Shown in pieces: positions 9,146 through 17,362 of a DNA stretch of 64,000 nt. Under the pieces are notes generated by a model. The model was not told the DNA's origin. It saw nothing but the letters and a program-made list of their open reading frames with translations, and made no database searches. Within the stretch, counting starts at the first letter, position 1. Every line of letters starts with the position of its first letter. Made by a program: the position numbers and the translations under genes. This stretch comes from Salinicola acroporae (lineage in GTDB: Bacteria; Pseudomonadota; Gammaproteobacteria; Pseudomonadales; Halomonadaceae), in contig NZ_PZJW01000007.1 of the NCBI RefSeq assembly GCF_003206615.1, positions 186,001-250,000 of the forward strand. Direction: 5' to 3'.

Positions 9146-9170
9146 GCTCGCGACAGGGTGCATCGCGAGC
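9146..9170 (+). promoter_or_regulatory. Perfect 8-bp hairpin in the zntB leader
   Basis: GCTCGCGA at 9146-9153 pairs with TCGCGAGC at 9163-9170 around a 9-base loop, 23 bases before the zntB ATG and just ahead of its AAGGAGG ribosome site. It could be an operator or a translational control hairpin for the metal transporter. It is too close to the ribosome site to be an ordinary terminator of tesA and lacks a T tract. Confidence 0.4.
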
Positions 9171-9193
9171 CGGACCGGCAAGGAGGCTGAGTA

Positions 9194-10165
9194 ATGGAAA
9201 CGGAGACGGCTTTGGTCGCCGCCTACCAGCTCGACGGCAAGGGCGGCGGTACGCTGCTCAGCGTCCGTCAGCTTCGAGAGGCCTGGATCGACCCCGAGCG
9301 GCCGCTTTGGATGCATCTCGATTTCCGCCACGAGGATGTCCATACCTACCTGGAAGAGATCGCCGGCCTCGACGAGGCACCGATCGAAGCCCTGCTGGAG
9401 GAGGATACCCGGCCACGCGTCGCCAAGTTCCGTAATGGCGCCGTCAGCACCCTGCGCGGGATCAATCTCAACCCCGGTGCGGCGCCCGAGGATCTCATAT
9501 CGCTGCGTATCTGGAGTGCCCCGAATCGCCTGATAACCCTGCGCCGTCGCCCGCTGAAATCCGTCGGCGACGTGCGCGAGCGGATCGACGACGGCAGCGG
9601 CGCGCTGTCGATTTCGGACCTGCTGGCCTGGTTGACGGAAGCCTTGGTGGACAAGGTCGGTGATGTCGCGCACCAGCTCGACGACCGCTTGGGGGAACTT
9701 GAGGAAGACCAGCTCAGCGACCGGGAGATCGATCCCGACGACCTCTCCCGCCTACGCCGGTCGCTGATCACGCTGCGGCGCTTCATGGGGCCACAGCGGG
9801 ACTGCCTGGACCAGATTGCCCACGGCCCCAGCTGGTACGACGAGGACACCAAGGTATCGATCCGCGAAAGCGCCAACCAGTTGTCCCGCTATGTGGAAGA
9901 TTTTCACGCCATGCAGGAGCGCGCCTTGATCCTGCAGGAACAGCTCTTCAGCGAACACAACGAACGCCTCAATCAGCGCATGTACATGCTGGCGATCGTC
10001 ACCACCGTGTTCTTGCCACTCAGCTTCCTGACCGGGCTTCTCGGGATCAACGTGGGTGGCATACCCGGCGCCAACAGTCCCTACGGCTTCGTGGTCTTTC
10101 TGGCGATTACCGCTCTCGTAGGCGGCTGGGTGATGTGGCTGCTCAAGCGCAAGCATTGGTGGTAG
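9194..10165 (+). CDS. zntB: CorA-family zinc transporter ZntB
   Basis: A 323-aa CorA-superfamily metal transporter. The long N-terminal cytoplasmic funnel is followed by two C-terminal helices (MLAIVTTVFLPLSFLTGLLG and FVVFLAITALVGGWVMWLL). The pore motif reads GIN (LLGINVGGIPG) instead of the GMN of CorA, which is characteristic of ZntB-type zinc carriers. The protein ends in a basic KRKHWW tail. AAGGAGG lies at ideal spacing before the ATG. The TAG stop is immediately followed by the heptamer array. Direction of transport is debated within the family. Confidence 0.92.
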   Translation: METETALVAAYQLDGKGGGTLLSVRQLREAWIDPERPLWMHLDFRHEDVHTYLEEIAGLDEAPIEALLEEDTRPRVAKFRNGAVSTLRGINLNPGAAPEDLISLRIWSAPNRLITLRRRPLKSVGDVRERIDDGSGALSISDLLAWLTEALVDKVGDVAHQLDDRLGELEEDQLSDREIDPDDLSRLRRSLITLRRFMGPQRDCLDQIAHGPSWYDEDTKVSIRESANQLSRYVEDFHAMQERALILQEQLFSEHNERLNQRMYMLAIVTTVFLPLSFLTGLLGINVGGIPGANSPYGFVVFLAITALVGGWVMWLLKRKHWW

Positions 10166-10205
10166 CTGGAAGCTGGAAGCTGGAAGCTGGAAGCTGGAAG
10201 CTGGA
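10164..10205. repeat. Six tandem copies of heptamer AGCTGGA
   Basis: Six perfect, adjacent copies of AGCTGGA begin inside the zntB stop codon. An inverted, non-tandem copy CTTCCAGCTT lies at 10291-10300, preceded by a GGCGC/GCGCC stem, so the whole 10164-10300 block could fold into a large hairpin between the convergent zntB and Rdx genes. Units are identical with no spacers, which excludes a CRISPR. Confidence 0.85.
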
Positions 10206-10299
10206 GGACAGGATGCAATCGACGATACTGCCACAAGCTCAGGGGGTTGGCCTTGCTTGCTCTTCCCACTTCCAGGCGCGCAGCGCCGCTCTTCCAGCT

Positions 10300-10578
10300 T
10301 CAGGCTTTATCTCTATCGGTATGCCCCAGGTCGCGTCCGGGATCCAGGCGGTCACGGACCCGGCGCTTCAGCTCCTTGATATCGGGGAAACCGCCGTCGC
10401 GCTTGCGCTCCCATAGCGTCTCGTCGTCGTAGAGCACCTCGAAGTGCCCGCCATGACTGGGTGCCAACGCCACCTGATCGAGATCTTCGCCAAAGGTCTG
10501 CAGCAGCTCCTGGGCATACCAGCCGGCGCGCAGCAGCCATTGGCATTGCGTACAATAATGAATTCGAATGCGAGCCAT
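10300..10578 (-). CDS. SelT/SelW/SelH-family (Rdx) protein
   Basis: A 92-aa thioredoxin-like protein of the Rdx family. The redox motif is CTQC at residues 9-12 (RIHYCTQCQW), the bacterial Cys form of the CXXU motif of selenoprotein W. The rest follows the family pattern: LLQTFGEDLDQVALAPSHGGHFEVLYDDETLWERKRDGGFPDIKELKRRVRD, quoted here in two parts as LLQTFGEDL and FPDIKELKRRVRD. It is likely cytoplasmic and involved in thiol redox, but no partner is known. It converges on zntB and is divergent from the MFS gene by 138 bp. Confidence 0.9.
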   Translation of the reverse strand: MARIRIHYCTQCQWLLRAGWYAQELLQTFGEDLDQVALAPSHGGHFEVLYDDETLWERKRDGGFPDIKELKRRVRDRLDPGRDLGHTDRDKA

Positions 10579-10716
10579 GAATCTTTGTCTCCTCCCAGCG
10601 GACGGTATCGAAGCCCACCATCATGCGTCCGAACCCCGCTCGCACTCAATCCAAGGGATCGGCGTCGTCTTCTGTCGTAGCTCGTAGCTCGCCATAAAAA
10701 AACAGGGAACGTTTTC

Positions 10717-12045
10717 ATGTCAGTCAAAGAAACCAGCCTCACCCGCCTCTTCGAGCGCGTCACCGGCGACGAAGACAGCCGAATGTGTCGCGACATCTCC
10801 GACGAAGCCTGCCAGGAGCAGCCCGGCAACTTCGTCCGCCACCTGGTCGCCGCCCTCGGCAACAAGCTGGCGGACGAACTCTCCAACGCCCGCCTGATAC
10901 TGCCCTGGCTGATGGGCGCCATCGGAGCACCGGTCTGGATGGTGGGATTGCTGGTACCGATCCGCGAGGCGGGCGCCCTGCTGCCGCAACTGCTGATCGC
11001 CGGCTACATCCGGCTGCGCCCCATTCGCAAGTGGGTGTGGGTCGCCGGCGGTGTCGTCCAGGCCGTTGGCGCTCTCTGCCTGACGCTGCTGGCACTGTTC
11101 GGCCAGGGCGGCTGGGGCGGCGCGCTGGTGCTGATCGCCCTGACCGGCCTGTCGCTGGGGCGCGGGCTCTCCTCGGTCGCCACCAAGGACGTTCTCGGCA
11201 AGACCATCGCCAAGCAGCGCCGGGGGACGTTGATGGGGTGGAGCGCCAGCGTCGCCGGCGCCCTGACACTGCTCGTCGGTGCCATCCTGATTCTCCTCGG
11301 CAATCAGCCGGGCACCCTGGCACTGGCCATTCTGCTGTTCGCCGCCGCCTTGGGGTGGGGCTTGAACGCACTGTGTGCCGCCCTGATTCACGAAGCCCCG
11401 GGCGCCACCGAGGGCGGTGCCAACGCCTGGGACAGCGTCAAGCAAGGTATTGACCTGATGCGTCGCGATCGCCGCTTCCTGCATTTCAATCTCTCGCGCG
11501 CACTGTTGCTGTCCAGCGCCCTAGCGCTTCCCTACCTTGCCCTGCTCGGGCAACAGAACAGCGGCACCGACCTGGCCAGCCTCGGCATCCTGATCCTCAC
11601 CTCCGGGGGCGCCGGCATGATCGCCGGCCCGATCTGGGGCCGTCTGGCGGACCGTTCCAGTCGCCGGGTGATGCGCGACAGCGCCATCGGAGCGGCCGCG
11701 TGCTGTCTCGCTGGCGCCGCCTGCGTGTGGCTGCCCGAGTCCGTCCGTACCAGCGTGTGGCCATATGCCGTGGTCTATGGCTTGCTGATGATTGCCCACG
11801 CCGGCATTCGCCTGGGGCGCAAGACCTATGTCGTCGATCTCGCGGACAGCGACACCCGCGCGCTCTATGTCGCTTTCTCGAATACCTTCACCGGTGTTCT
11901 GATGCTCGTCGTCGGCCTGCTTCTGGGCGCATTCGCCCAATGGCTGGGCAGCGCGGGCCTGTTGCTGGTCCTCGCGGCGCTGGCCATCGCGGCCGCCTTG
12001 AGCTCCCACGCCCTTGCCGAGGTCGAGTCGGAGCCCCGCTCGTAA
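10717..12045 (+). CDS. MFS transporter
   Basis: A 442-aa protein with about twelve hydrophobic helices in two halves. The N-terminal half includes a segment GAPVWMVGLLVPIREAGALL that resembles the first helices of a small group of proteobacterial MFS carriers. Before the first helix there is an unusually long soluble stretch of about 65 residues containing two cysteines (RMCRDISDEACQEQ). Repeated loop motifs such as GRLADRSSRRVMRD fit the MFS A-motif position. The substrate cannot be named. The gene is 84 bp upstream of the LOV gene in the same direction and may be cotranscribed with it. Confidence 0.8.
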   Translation: MSVKETSLTRLFERVTGDEDSRMCRDISDEACQEQPGNFVRHLVAALGNKLADELSNARLILPWLMGAIGAPVWMVGLLVPIREAGALLPQLLIAGYIRLRPIRKWVWVAGGVVQAVGALCLTLLALFGQGGWGGALVLIALTGLSLGRGLSSVATKDVLGKTIAKQRRGTLMGWSASVAGALTLLVGAILILLGNQPGTLALAILLFAAALGWGLNALCAALIHEAPGATEGGANAWDSVKQGIDLMRRDRRFLHFNLSRALLLSSALALPYLALLGQQNSGTDLASLGILILTSGGAGMIAGPIWGRLADRSSRRVMRDSAIGAAACCLAGAACVWLPESVRTSVWPYAVVYGLLMIAHAGIRLGRKTYVVDLADSDTRALYVAFSNTFTGVLMLVVGLLLGAFAQWLGSAGLLLVLAALAIAAALSSHALAEVESEPRS

Positions 12046-12129
12046 AGCGTTGTAATCCCACGGCACCGTGGCATCATTATCGATCGTATCGTCCCTACAA
12101 TCCGTCGAATGCCCAGTCTGGAGGCAAGG

Positions 12130-12576
12130 ATGGCCAGTACCAACAAACGCCCCCCCATGATCAGCCCGGCTCTATTGGAGCGCATCGTCAACGCCTCGGA
12201 TGACGGCATCGTAGTGGCCGAACAGGAAGGCGACGAGAACATTCTGATCTACGCCAATGAAGGCTTCGAGCGCCTGACGGGCTACAGCATCGACGAGATC
12301 CTCTATCGCGACTGTCGCTTCCTCCAGAATGGCGATCGTGACCAGCCGGCCATCGACCGGGTTCGCACGGCCCTGCGTGAGGGCAAGTCCTGTCGGGAAG
12401 TGCTGCGCAATTATCGCAAGGACGGCAGTCCGTTCTGGAACGAGCTGTCGATCACGCCGGTCTACGACGACGAAGATCAGCTCACCTACTTCATCGGCGT
12501 GCAGAAGGATGTCACCAATCTCGCAGAGGCGCTGCAGGAGCTCGAGACGCTGAAGGCCGAGCCAGATACGGCGTGA
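12130..12576 (+). CDS. Short LOV (blue-light) photoreceptor protein
   Basis: A 148-aa single PAS/LOV domain with short flanks and no output domain. The flavin-binding signature is nearly canonical: DCRFLQ with the adduct-forming Cys at residue 62, Asn94 in NYRKDG, Asn104 in FWNEL and Gln125 in IGVQKDVT. The spacing of these four equals that of known short LOV proteins such as those of Pseudomonas putida. A C-terminal helix (LAEALQELETLKAE) would be the dimer-forming J-alpha. ATG 12130 follows GGAGG at good spacing, so the earlier ATG at 12109 is less likely. A strong terminator follows. Signal output is unknown. Confidence 0.93.
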   Translation: MASTNKRPPMISPALLERIVNASDDGIVVAEQEGDENILIYANEGFERLTGYSIDEILYRDCRFLQNGDRDQPAIDRVRTALREGKSCREVLRNYRKDGSPFWNELSITPVYDDEDQLTYFIGVQKDVTNLAEALQELETLKAEPDTA

Positions 12577-12598
12577 CCGCACAACTCGACGCAACACT

Positions 12599-12630
12599 TA
12601 TCGCCGCCTCTCGCGGCGATAGTTTTTTTT
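12599..12630 (+). terminator. Intrinsic terminator after the LOV gene
   Basis: TATCGCCGC (12599-12607) pairs with GCGGCGATA (12613-12621) and is followed by a run of eight T at 12623-12630. It ends the MFS-LOV transcription unit. Confidence 0.92.
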
Positions 12631-12716
12631 AACCAGGAAAGTCTTGTACCGATTGGCTTTCGACGATATATAGCCCGAAGCGTCACTGAGATGCGATTTC
12701 ACGGGAGGGCCAAAAT

Positions 12717-12911
12717 ATGAGCCGTGAGGAATATATCGACGATCAGGATTTTTCCGAAGCCATCAACGACGAGCAGTTCGAACGTCCCCGCAGCAGCAAG
12801 GCCGACACATTGCGCGCGCGACGACAGGTCGAGGCGCTGCTGGAAGAGCGCCGCCTGAAACGTGCCATCGAAGACGACTGGTACGACGAATACGGCGACG
12901 AGGAGGAGTAG
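12717..12911 (+). CDS. Small acidic PA3496-family protein
   Basis: A 64-aa highly charged protein (MSREEYIDDQDFSEAINDEQ at the start, a basic middle RARRQVEALLEERRLKRAIEDD, and an acidic tail DEYGDEEE). This layout is that of the PA3496 family found in pseudomonads and halomonads, which has been linked by annotation to envelope integrity; no mechanism is visible. GGGAGG precedes the ATG. It has its own hairpin downstream and lies upstream of ettA. The basic helix would fit a nucleic-acid or protein-binding role, but this is inference. Confidence 0.82.
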   Translation: MSREEYIDDQDFSEAINDEQFERPRSSKADTLRARRQVEALLEERRLKRAIEDDWYDEYGDEEE

Positions 12912-12936
12912 ACGGTCTCCGACCCGGTGTCATCCG

Positions 12937-12956
12937 ACGGGCGCTTCGGCGCCCGT
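12937..12956 (+). terminator. UUCG hairpin after the PA3496-like gene
   Basis: ACGGGCGC (12937-12944), a TTCG tetraloop and GCGCCCGT (12949-12956) make a very stable hairpin 26 bases after the stop. The following TCGCATTG is only weakly T-rich. Confidence 0.6.
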
Positions 12957-13069
12957 TCGCATTGTCGGCATGACTGGTTTACCCTTCTTCATCCAGGCCG
13001 CGCCCGGCCGACGGGCGCTCCAGCGCTGACTCGCTGTTTCTATCCACCGCGACACATAACCGGATTTCC

Positions 13070-14731
13070 ATGGCGCAATACGTTTACACCATGAACCGGG
13101 TGGGCAAGGTCGTCCCCCCGAAGCGCGAGATCCTCAAAGACATCTCGCTATCCTTCTTCCCCGGCGCCAAGATCGGCGTGCTCGGCCTCAACGGCTCGGG
13201 GAAATCGACGCTGCTGCGCATCATGGCCGGCGTCGACACCGAACACAACGGCGAAGCGCGCCCGATGCCAGGGCTCAACATCGGTTACCTGTCACAGGAG
13301 CCGGCGCTGGACGACGACAAGAACGTCCGCGAGATCGTCGAAGAGGCGCTTGGCGAAGTCAAGAAAGCCCAGGAGCAGCTCGAAGCGGTCTATGCCGCCT
13401 ATGCCGAGCCGGATGCCGACTTCGACGCCCTGGCCGCCGAGCAGGCCCGGCTGGAGAATATCATCGAGGCAGCCGACGCCCACAATATCGAGCGCAAGCT
13501 GGAAGTGGCCGCCGAAGCGCTGCGCCTTCCGCCGTGGGAGGCGAGCGTCGCCAACCTCTCCGGGGGCGAGCGCCGCCGCGTGGCATTATGCCGCCTGCTG
13601 TTGTCCAGCCCTGACATGCTGCTGCTCGACGAACCGACCAACCACCTGGACGCCGAATCGGTGGCCTGGCTCGAGCGCTTCCTGCATGACTACCCCGGCA
13701 CGGTCGTCGCGATCACCCACGACCGTTACTTTCTCGACAACGTTGCCGGCTGGATCCTGGAGCTCGACCGCGGCCACGGCATCCCCTTCGAGGGCAACTA
13801 CTCCCAGTGGCTCGAGTCCAAGGAAAAGCGGCTCGCGCAGGAGGCCAAGCAGGAAGCCGGGCGCCAGCGCGCGATCAAGCAGGAGCTGGAGTGGGTCCGC
13901 CAGAATGCCAAGGGCCGCCAGGCCAAGAGCAAGGCGCGTCTCAATCGCTTCGAGGAGTTGCAGTCCGGGGACTACCAGAAGCGTAACGAGACCAACGAGA
14001 TCTACATCCCGCCGGGACCGCGTCTCGGCGACAAGGTCATCGAATTCCATGATGTCAGCAAGCGCTTCGACGAGAAGATGCTGTTCGACAACCTCTCCTT
14101 CCAGGTACCGACCGGGGCCATCGTCGGCATCGTCGGCGGTAACGGGGCAGGCAAGTCGACGCTGTTCAAGCTGATCGCCGGCACGGAGCAACCCGATGGC
14201 GGCGAGGTCGTGCTCGGCGATACCGTCGACGTCGCCTATGTCGAACAGCTACGCGATCACTTCGACAATACCCAGACGGTGTGGGAAGCGGTTTCCGATG
14301 GCCAGGACATCCTCAACATCAATGGCTACGAGGTCTCCTCCCGCGCCTATGTCGGCCGGTTCAACTTCAAGGGCACTGACCAGCAGAAGCGCTTGAGCGA
14401 TCTCTCGGGTGGCGAACGCGGCCGCCTTCAGCTGGCGCAGACGCTCAAGCAGGCGGCCAACGTCCTGCTGCTGGACGAGCCGTCCAACGATCTCGACATC
14501 GAGACGCTGCGCGCCCTGGAAGAAGCCCTGCTGGCCTTCCCTGGCTGCGCGCTGGTCATCTCGCACGACCGCTGGTTCCTCGACCGTATCGCGACGCACA
14601 TTCTGGCGTACGAGGGCGATTCCAGGGTGGTCTTCTTCGAGGGGAACTACACCGACTATGAAGCGGATTACCACAAGCGAGTGGGCAATGACACGCCGAA
14701 GCGGATGAAATACAAGCGCATCGATGCCTGA
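13070..14731 (+). CDS. ettA: Energy-dependent translational throttle protein EttA
   Basis: A 553-aa ABC-F protein with two ATPase cassettes and no membrane segments. By family it binds the ribosomal E site and gates the first elongation steps according to the ATP/ADP ratio. Cassette 1 has GLNGSGKST, signature LSGGERRRVALCRLLL and Walker B MLLLDEPTNHLD. A charged arm and linker follow (KEKRLAQEAKQEAGRQRAIKQ in the middle). Cassette 2 has GGNGAGKST, LSGGERGRLQLAQTL and VLLLDEPSNDLD. The N-terminus AQYVYTMNRVGKVVPPKR and the C-terminus KRMKYKRIDA are typical of EttA. It stands alone, with a strong terminator downstream. Confidence 0.97.
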   Translation: MAQYVYTMNRVGKVVPPKREILKDISLSFFPGAKIGVLGLNGSGKSTLLRIMAGVDTEHNGEARPMPGLNIGYLSQEPALDDDKNVREIVEEALGEVKKAQEQLEAVYAAYAEPDADFDALAAEQARLENIIEAADAHNIERKLEVAAEALRLPPWEASVANLSGGERRRVALCRLLLSSPDMLLLDEPTNHLDAESVAWLERFLHDYPGTVVAITHDRYFLDNVAGWILELDRGHGIPFEGNYSQWLESKEKRLAQEAKQEAGRQRAIKQELEWVRQNAKGRQAKSKARLNRFEELQSGDYQKRNETNEIYIPPGPRLGDKVIEFHDVSKRFDEKMLFDNLSFQVPTGAIVGIVGGNGAGKSTLFKLIAGTEQPDGGEVVLGDTVDVAYVEQLRDHFDNTQTVWEAVSDGQDILNINGYEVSSRAYVGRFNFKGTDQQKRLSDLSGGERGRLQLAQTLKQAANVLLLDEPSNDLDIETLRALEEALLAFPGCALVISHDRWFLDRIATHILAYEGDSRVVFFEGNYTDYEADYHKRVGNDTPKRMKYKRIDA

Positions 14732-14766
14732 ACGACAAACCGCTTCACGCTGTCGATCCGACAACA

Positions 14767-14795
14767 AAATACCCCGCCATCCAGGCGGGGTATTT
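14767..14795. terminator. Bidirectional terminator after ettA
   Basis: AAATACCCCGCC (14767-14778) pairs with GGCGGGGTATTT (14784-14795) around the loop ATCCA. T-rich sequence follows on the plus strand (TATTTGTTGG), and the minus strand reads TATTTTGTTGT after the stem, so it can end both ettA and the convergent DUF1328 gene. Confidence 0.9.
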
Positions 14796-14828
14796 GTTGG
14801 TGACGACAGTGCTCGTCGATATCGCGTC

Positions 14829-14987
14829 TCAGCGCCCTCTTCCCCGGATCAACGAAACGACGAAGAGAATCAGGAAAATCACGAACAACACTTTGGCGAT
14901 CGTCGCGGCGGCACCGGCAATACCCCCGAACCCCAAGACTCCGGCGATGATGGCGACGATAAGAAAAATCACGGCGTAGCTAAGCAT
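14829..14987 (-). CDS. DUF1328 (YtjA-type) small membrane protein
   Basis: A 52-aa gene, short enough to be missed by length filters. The product begins [20 protein letters not shown] and continues [20 protein letters not shown], then ends in a basic SLIRGRGR tail. Two transmembrane helices around a GGIAG turn are diagnostic of the DUF1328/YtjA family, common stress-related inner-membrane peptides of proteobacteria. GGAAGAG lies five bases before the ATG at 14987. The TGA is at 14829-14831. It shares the bidirectional terminator with ettA. Function in the cell is unknown. Confidence 0.92.
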   Translation of the reverse strand: MLSYAVIFLIVAIIAGVLGFGGIAGAAATIAKVLFVIFLILFVVSLIRGRGR

Positions 14988-15132
14988 GGCAACTCTTCCT
15001 GTGCTGCTGGCCTGTTGGACTTGCCGATCCGGCTTTCTCGCCGTTTCGGCAAACCGCCCTCTCGTTCCATGAGGACACCCTAAGCCTTGTCGCTCGCCGC
15101 ACTTTCGTCAAGTTCCGCGTGCAATAACCCGT

Positions 15133-16047
15133 TCAATAGAATGAACTATCGCCCGGCGGGCGCGTCTTGAACCGTCGGTGCAGCCAGAGGTACTGCTCTG
15201 GATGACGACGAATCGCCTGCTCGATGAAGGCGTTGACCTGCGTTGCATCGGCCACATCGTCTCCACTGGGGAACCCTGTCAGGGGCGGCAGGTATTCCAG
15301 CGTGTAGGTACGGTTGTCCGGGTTGCGATGAAACATCAGCGGCATTACCGGCGCGCCGGTCATCCGGGCGATCTTGGCGGTCAGCTTGATCGAGGCGGCG
15401 GGGACGCCGAAGAAAGGCGCGAACACGCTCGCCTCGCGGCCAAAGTCCTGGTCCGGCGAATACCAGACCGCGTGGCCCGACTTGATCCTGCGGACCACGC
15501 CACGAAGGTCGTGGCGATCAATGGCCGCGCCGAAGATTCCGCGCCGCGCACGCGTCATGAAGTCCTCGAACACCGGGTTGTCATGGGGCCGATAAACCAC
15601 GTCGGCGGGGAAGAACAGCGAGTGCAGAGCACCGCCGAGATCGAGCGTAGAGAAGTGAATCCCGATGATCAGCGCGCCCTTTCCCTGCGCCATGGCGCGC
15701 TCCATGTGCTCGGTGCCGCGGAAGGTCACTCGGTGGCGCAGGTGTTCAGGGTCGCGGCACCAGCCCGTCGCCGTCTCGAGAATGCCGATCCCGTTGGCGA
15801 CGAAGGTCTTCCTGACCAGTTCCGCGCGTTGACTATCGTCCAGTTCGGGGAAGCAGAGCGCCAGATTGGTGTCGGTGATATGGCGACGCCGCTTGGCGAG
15901 CTTCCAGCTCAACAACCCGATGCCTCGGCCCAGTGCCAGCTTGAGGCGCCAGGGCAGCAGCGCGCCCGCCCGCATCAATCCGATGCCGAGCCAGGCGCCC
16001 CAGTAACGAGGATGGGCTCGGTTGGCAGGATAGACTTTCTTTGGCAT
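15133..16047 (-). CDS. LpxL/LpxM-type lipid A acyltransferase
   Basis: A 304-aa inner-membrane acyltransferase that adds a secondary fatty acid to Kdo-lipid A precursor. It has an N-terminal hydrophobic anchor (WGAWLGIGLMRAGALLPWRL), the H-X4-D catalytic motif in IHFSTLDLGG, the acceptor-site segment VYRPHDNPVFED and a C-terminal YLWLHRRFKTRP typical of LpxL. ATG 16047 gives the usual length and follows GGAAGGG; the frame stays open for another 49 codons upstream without family similarity. It lies 52 bp downstream of alr in the same direction. A second paralog is at 46139-47062. LpxL versus LpxP or LpxM cannot be decided. Confidence 0.92.
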   Translation of the reverse strand: MPKKVYPANRAHPRYWGAWLGIGLMRAGALLPWRLKLALGRGIGLLSWKLAKRRRHITDTNLALCFPELDDSQRAELVRKTFVANGIGILETATGWCRDPEHLRHRVTFRGTEHMERAMAQGKGALIIGIHFSTLDLGGALHSLFFPADVVYRPHDNPVFEDFMTRARRGIFGAAIDRHDLRGVVRRIKSGHAVWYSPDQDFGREASVFAPFFGVPAASIKLTAKIARMTGAPVMPLMFHRNPDNRTYTLEYLPPLTGFPSGDDVADATQVNAFIEQAIRRHPEQYLWLHRRFKTRPPGDSSFY

Positions 16048-16099
16048 GTCCCTTCCGATTCTTTGTAGATGCCGGCCAGTGTAGCGAAAAGGCGTGGGG

Positions 16100-17185
16100 T
16101 CAGGGCGCCAGATACCGTCGCGGTACTCGCGGCAGCACTCCGGTGAGCAGGGTGTAGCCGATGGTGTCGCAATGCCTGGCGACTTCGTCGACACCGAGAC
16201 CCTGGCCCCATAACACCACTTCGCTGCCCACCCCGGCGTCGGCCAGATGGCTGATGTCCACCGTCAGCATATCCATGGAAACACGCCCGACCAGCGGACA
16301 GCGCTGTCCATCGACCAGCACTGGCGTGCCATCGGCGGCATGCCGGTCATAGCCGTCGCCATAACCTGCGGCGACGACGCCGATCCGGGCCGGCCGAGAG
16401 GTGCACCACCGACCGCCATACCCCACCGGCTCTCCCTGTGGCAACGTCTGGACGGCGATCAGGCGCGATCGCAGCGTCATCACCGGCTGCAGCGTCAGGG
16501 CGCCCGGCAACGCGCCCTCGAGCGGATTGCTGCCGTAGAGCATGATGCCGGGCCGGTTCCATTGGCCATGCGCACCGGGCTTGGCCAGCGTCGCGGGTGA
16601 ATTGGCAATGCACAGTGGTGCTGCCAGTTGCTGGCGTACGGATTCGATCGTCCGCCACTGACGCTCGAACTGGGACGGATCGACCTGATCGGCACTGGCG
16701 AAATGGCTGATCAGATGGAGATCCCGGACACGGTCGCGGGCGGCCTTCAGCTTTGCCCAGCGATCGAGGAATGAGGCCGGGTCGAAACCGAGCCGGTGCA
16801 TCCCGGAATCGAGCTTCAGCCATACTGTCAGGGGCCGGGAGGGGGAGTAGTTCAACACGGCATTCAGTTGCCAGTCGCTATGCACCACCTGCCAGAGTCC
16901 CAGCGCCTCGACACGTGCCAGTTCATCGGCGTCGAAGATGCCTTCCAGCAGCAGTATTGGCTGCAGAATGCCGCCATCGCGCAGACTCTCGGCTTCTTCC
17001 AGCGACGCCACCGCAAATGCCGGCGCCACTGCCGCCAGCGCCTTGGCACAGGCGACGGCCCCATGCCCATAGGCATTGGCCTTGATCACCGCCATGGTGT
17101 GGCTATGTGGCGCAAGCTCGCGAGCGACGGCGTAATTGTGGCACAACGCACCGAGATCGATGTCGGCGATGAGGGGCCGGGCCAT
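16100..17185 (-). CDS. alr: Alanine racemase
   Basis: A 361-aa fold-type III PLP enzyme that makes D-alanine for peptidoglycan. The PLP Lys is in MAVIKANAYGHGA near residue 35, and the catalytic Tyr is in EPVGYGGRW. The carboxylated-lysine and substrate-binding segment SGMHRLGF and the C-terminal loop RVSMDMLTVD are also visible. Length is normal for Alr/DadX. No dadA lies nearby, which favours a biosynthetic Alr. It starts the short alr-lpxL-like unit; a GC-rich hairpin separates it from the TolC gene. Confidence 0.95.
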   Translation of the reverse strand: MARPLIADIDLGALCHNYAVARELAPHSHTMAVIKANAYGHGAVACAKALAAVAPAFAVASLEEAESLRDGGILQPILLLEGIFDADELARVEALGLWQVVHSDWQLNAVLNYSPSRPLTVWLKLDSGMHRLGFDPASFLDRWAKLKAARDRVRDLHLISHFASADQVDPSQFERQWRTIESVRQQLAAPLCIANSPATLAKPGAHGQWNRPGIMLYGSNPLEGALPGALTLQPVMTLRSRLIAVQTLPQGEPVGYGGRWCTSRPARIGVVAAGYGDGYDRHAADGTPVLVDGQRCPLVGRVSMDMLTVDISHLADAGVGSEVVLWGQGLGVDEVARHCDTIGYTLLTGVLPRVPRRYLAP

Positions 17186-17309
17186 GACGGTTCCTTCGAG
17201 ACAAGCAGACGAAAGCCGGCACCTGCCGCCGGCTGAGTCTCACCATTTTACCGCGTTCGGGAACGCGCGCGGCAGCAAACTGCTTCGGGTAGCGACGCCC
17301 GGAACGGCA

Positions 17310-17333
17310 ACGCCGCTGCCGTGGCAGCGGCGT
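17310..17333 (-). terminator. Strong GC hairpin between the TolC-family gene and alr
   Basis: ACGCCGCTGCC (17310-17320) pairs perfectly with GGCAGCGGCGT (17323-17333), placed 30 bases after the tolC-type stop. The minus-strand continuation TTGCCGTTCC has only scattered T, so efficiency as an intrinsic terminator is uncertain. Confidence 0.55.
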
Positions 17334-17362
17334 CGAACCCGGATTCCCTGACGACGAGGGTA

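Noticed and set aside
10164-10205. Possible CRISPR array
   Set aside because: The unit is only seven bases, tandem with no spacers, and there are no cas genes.
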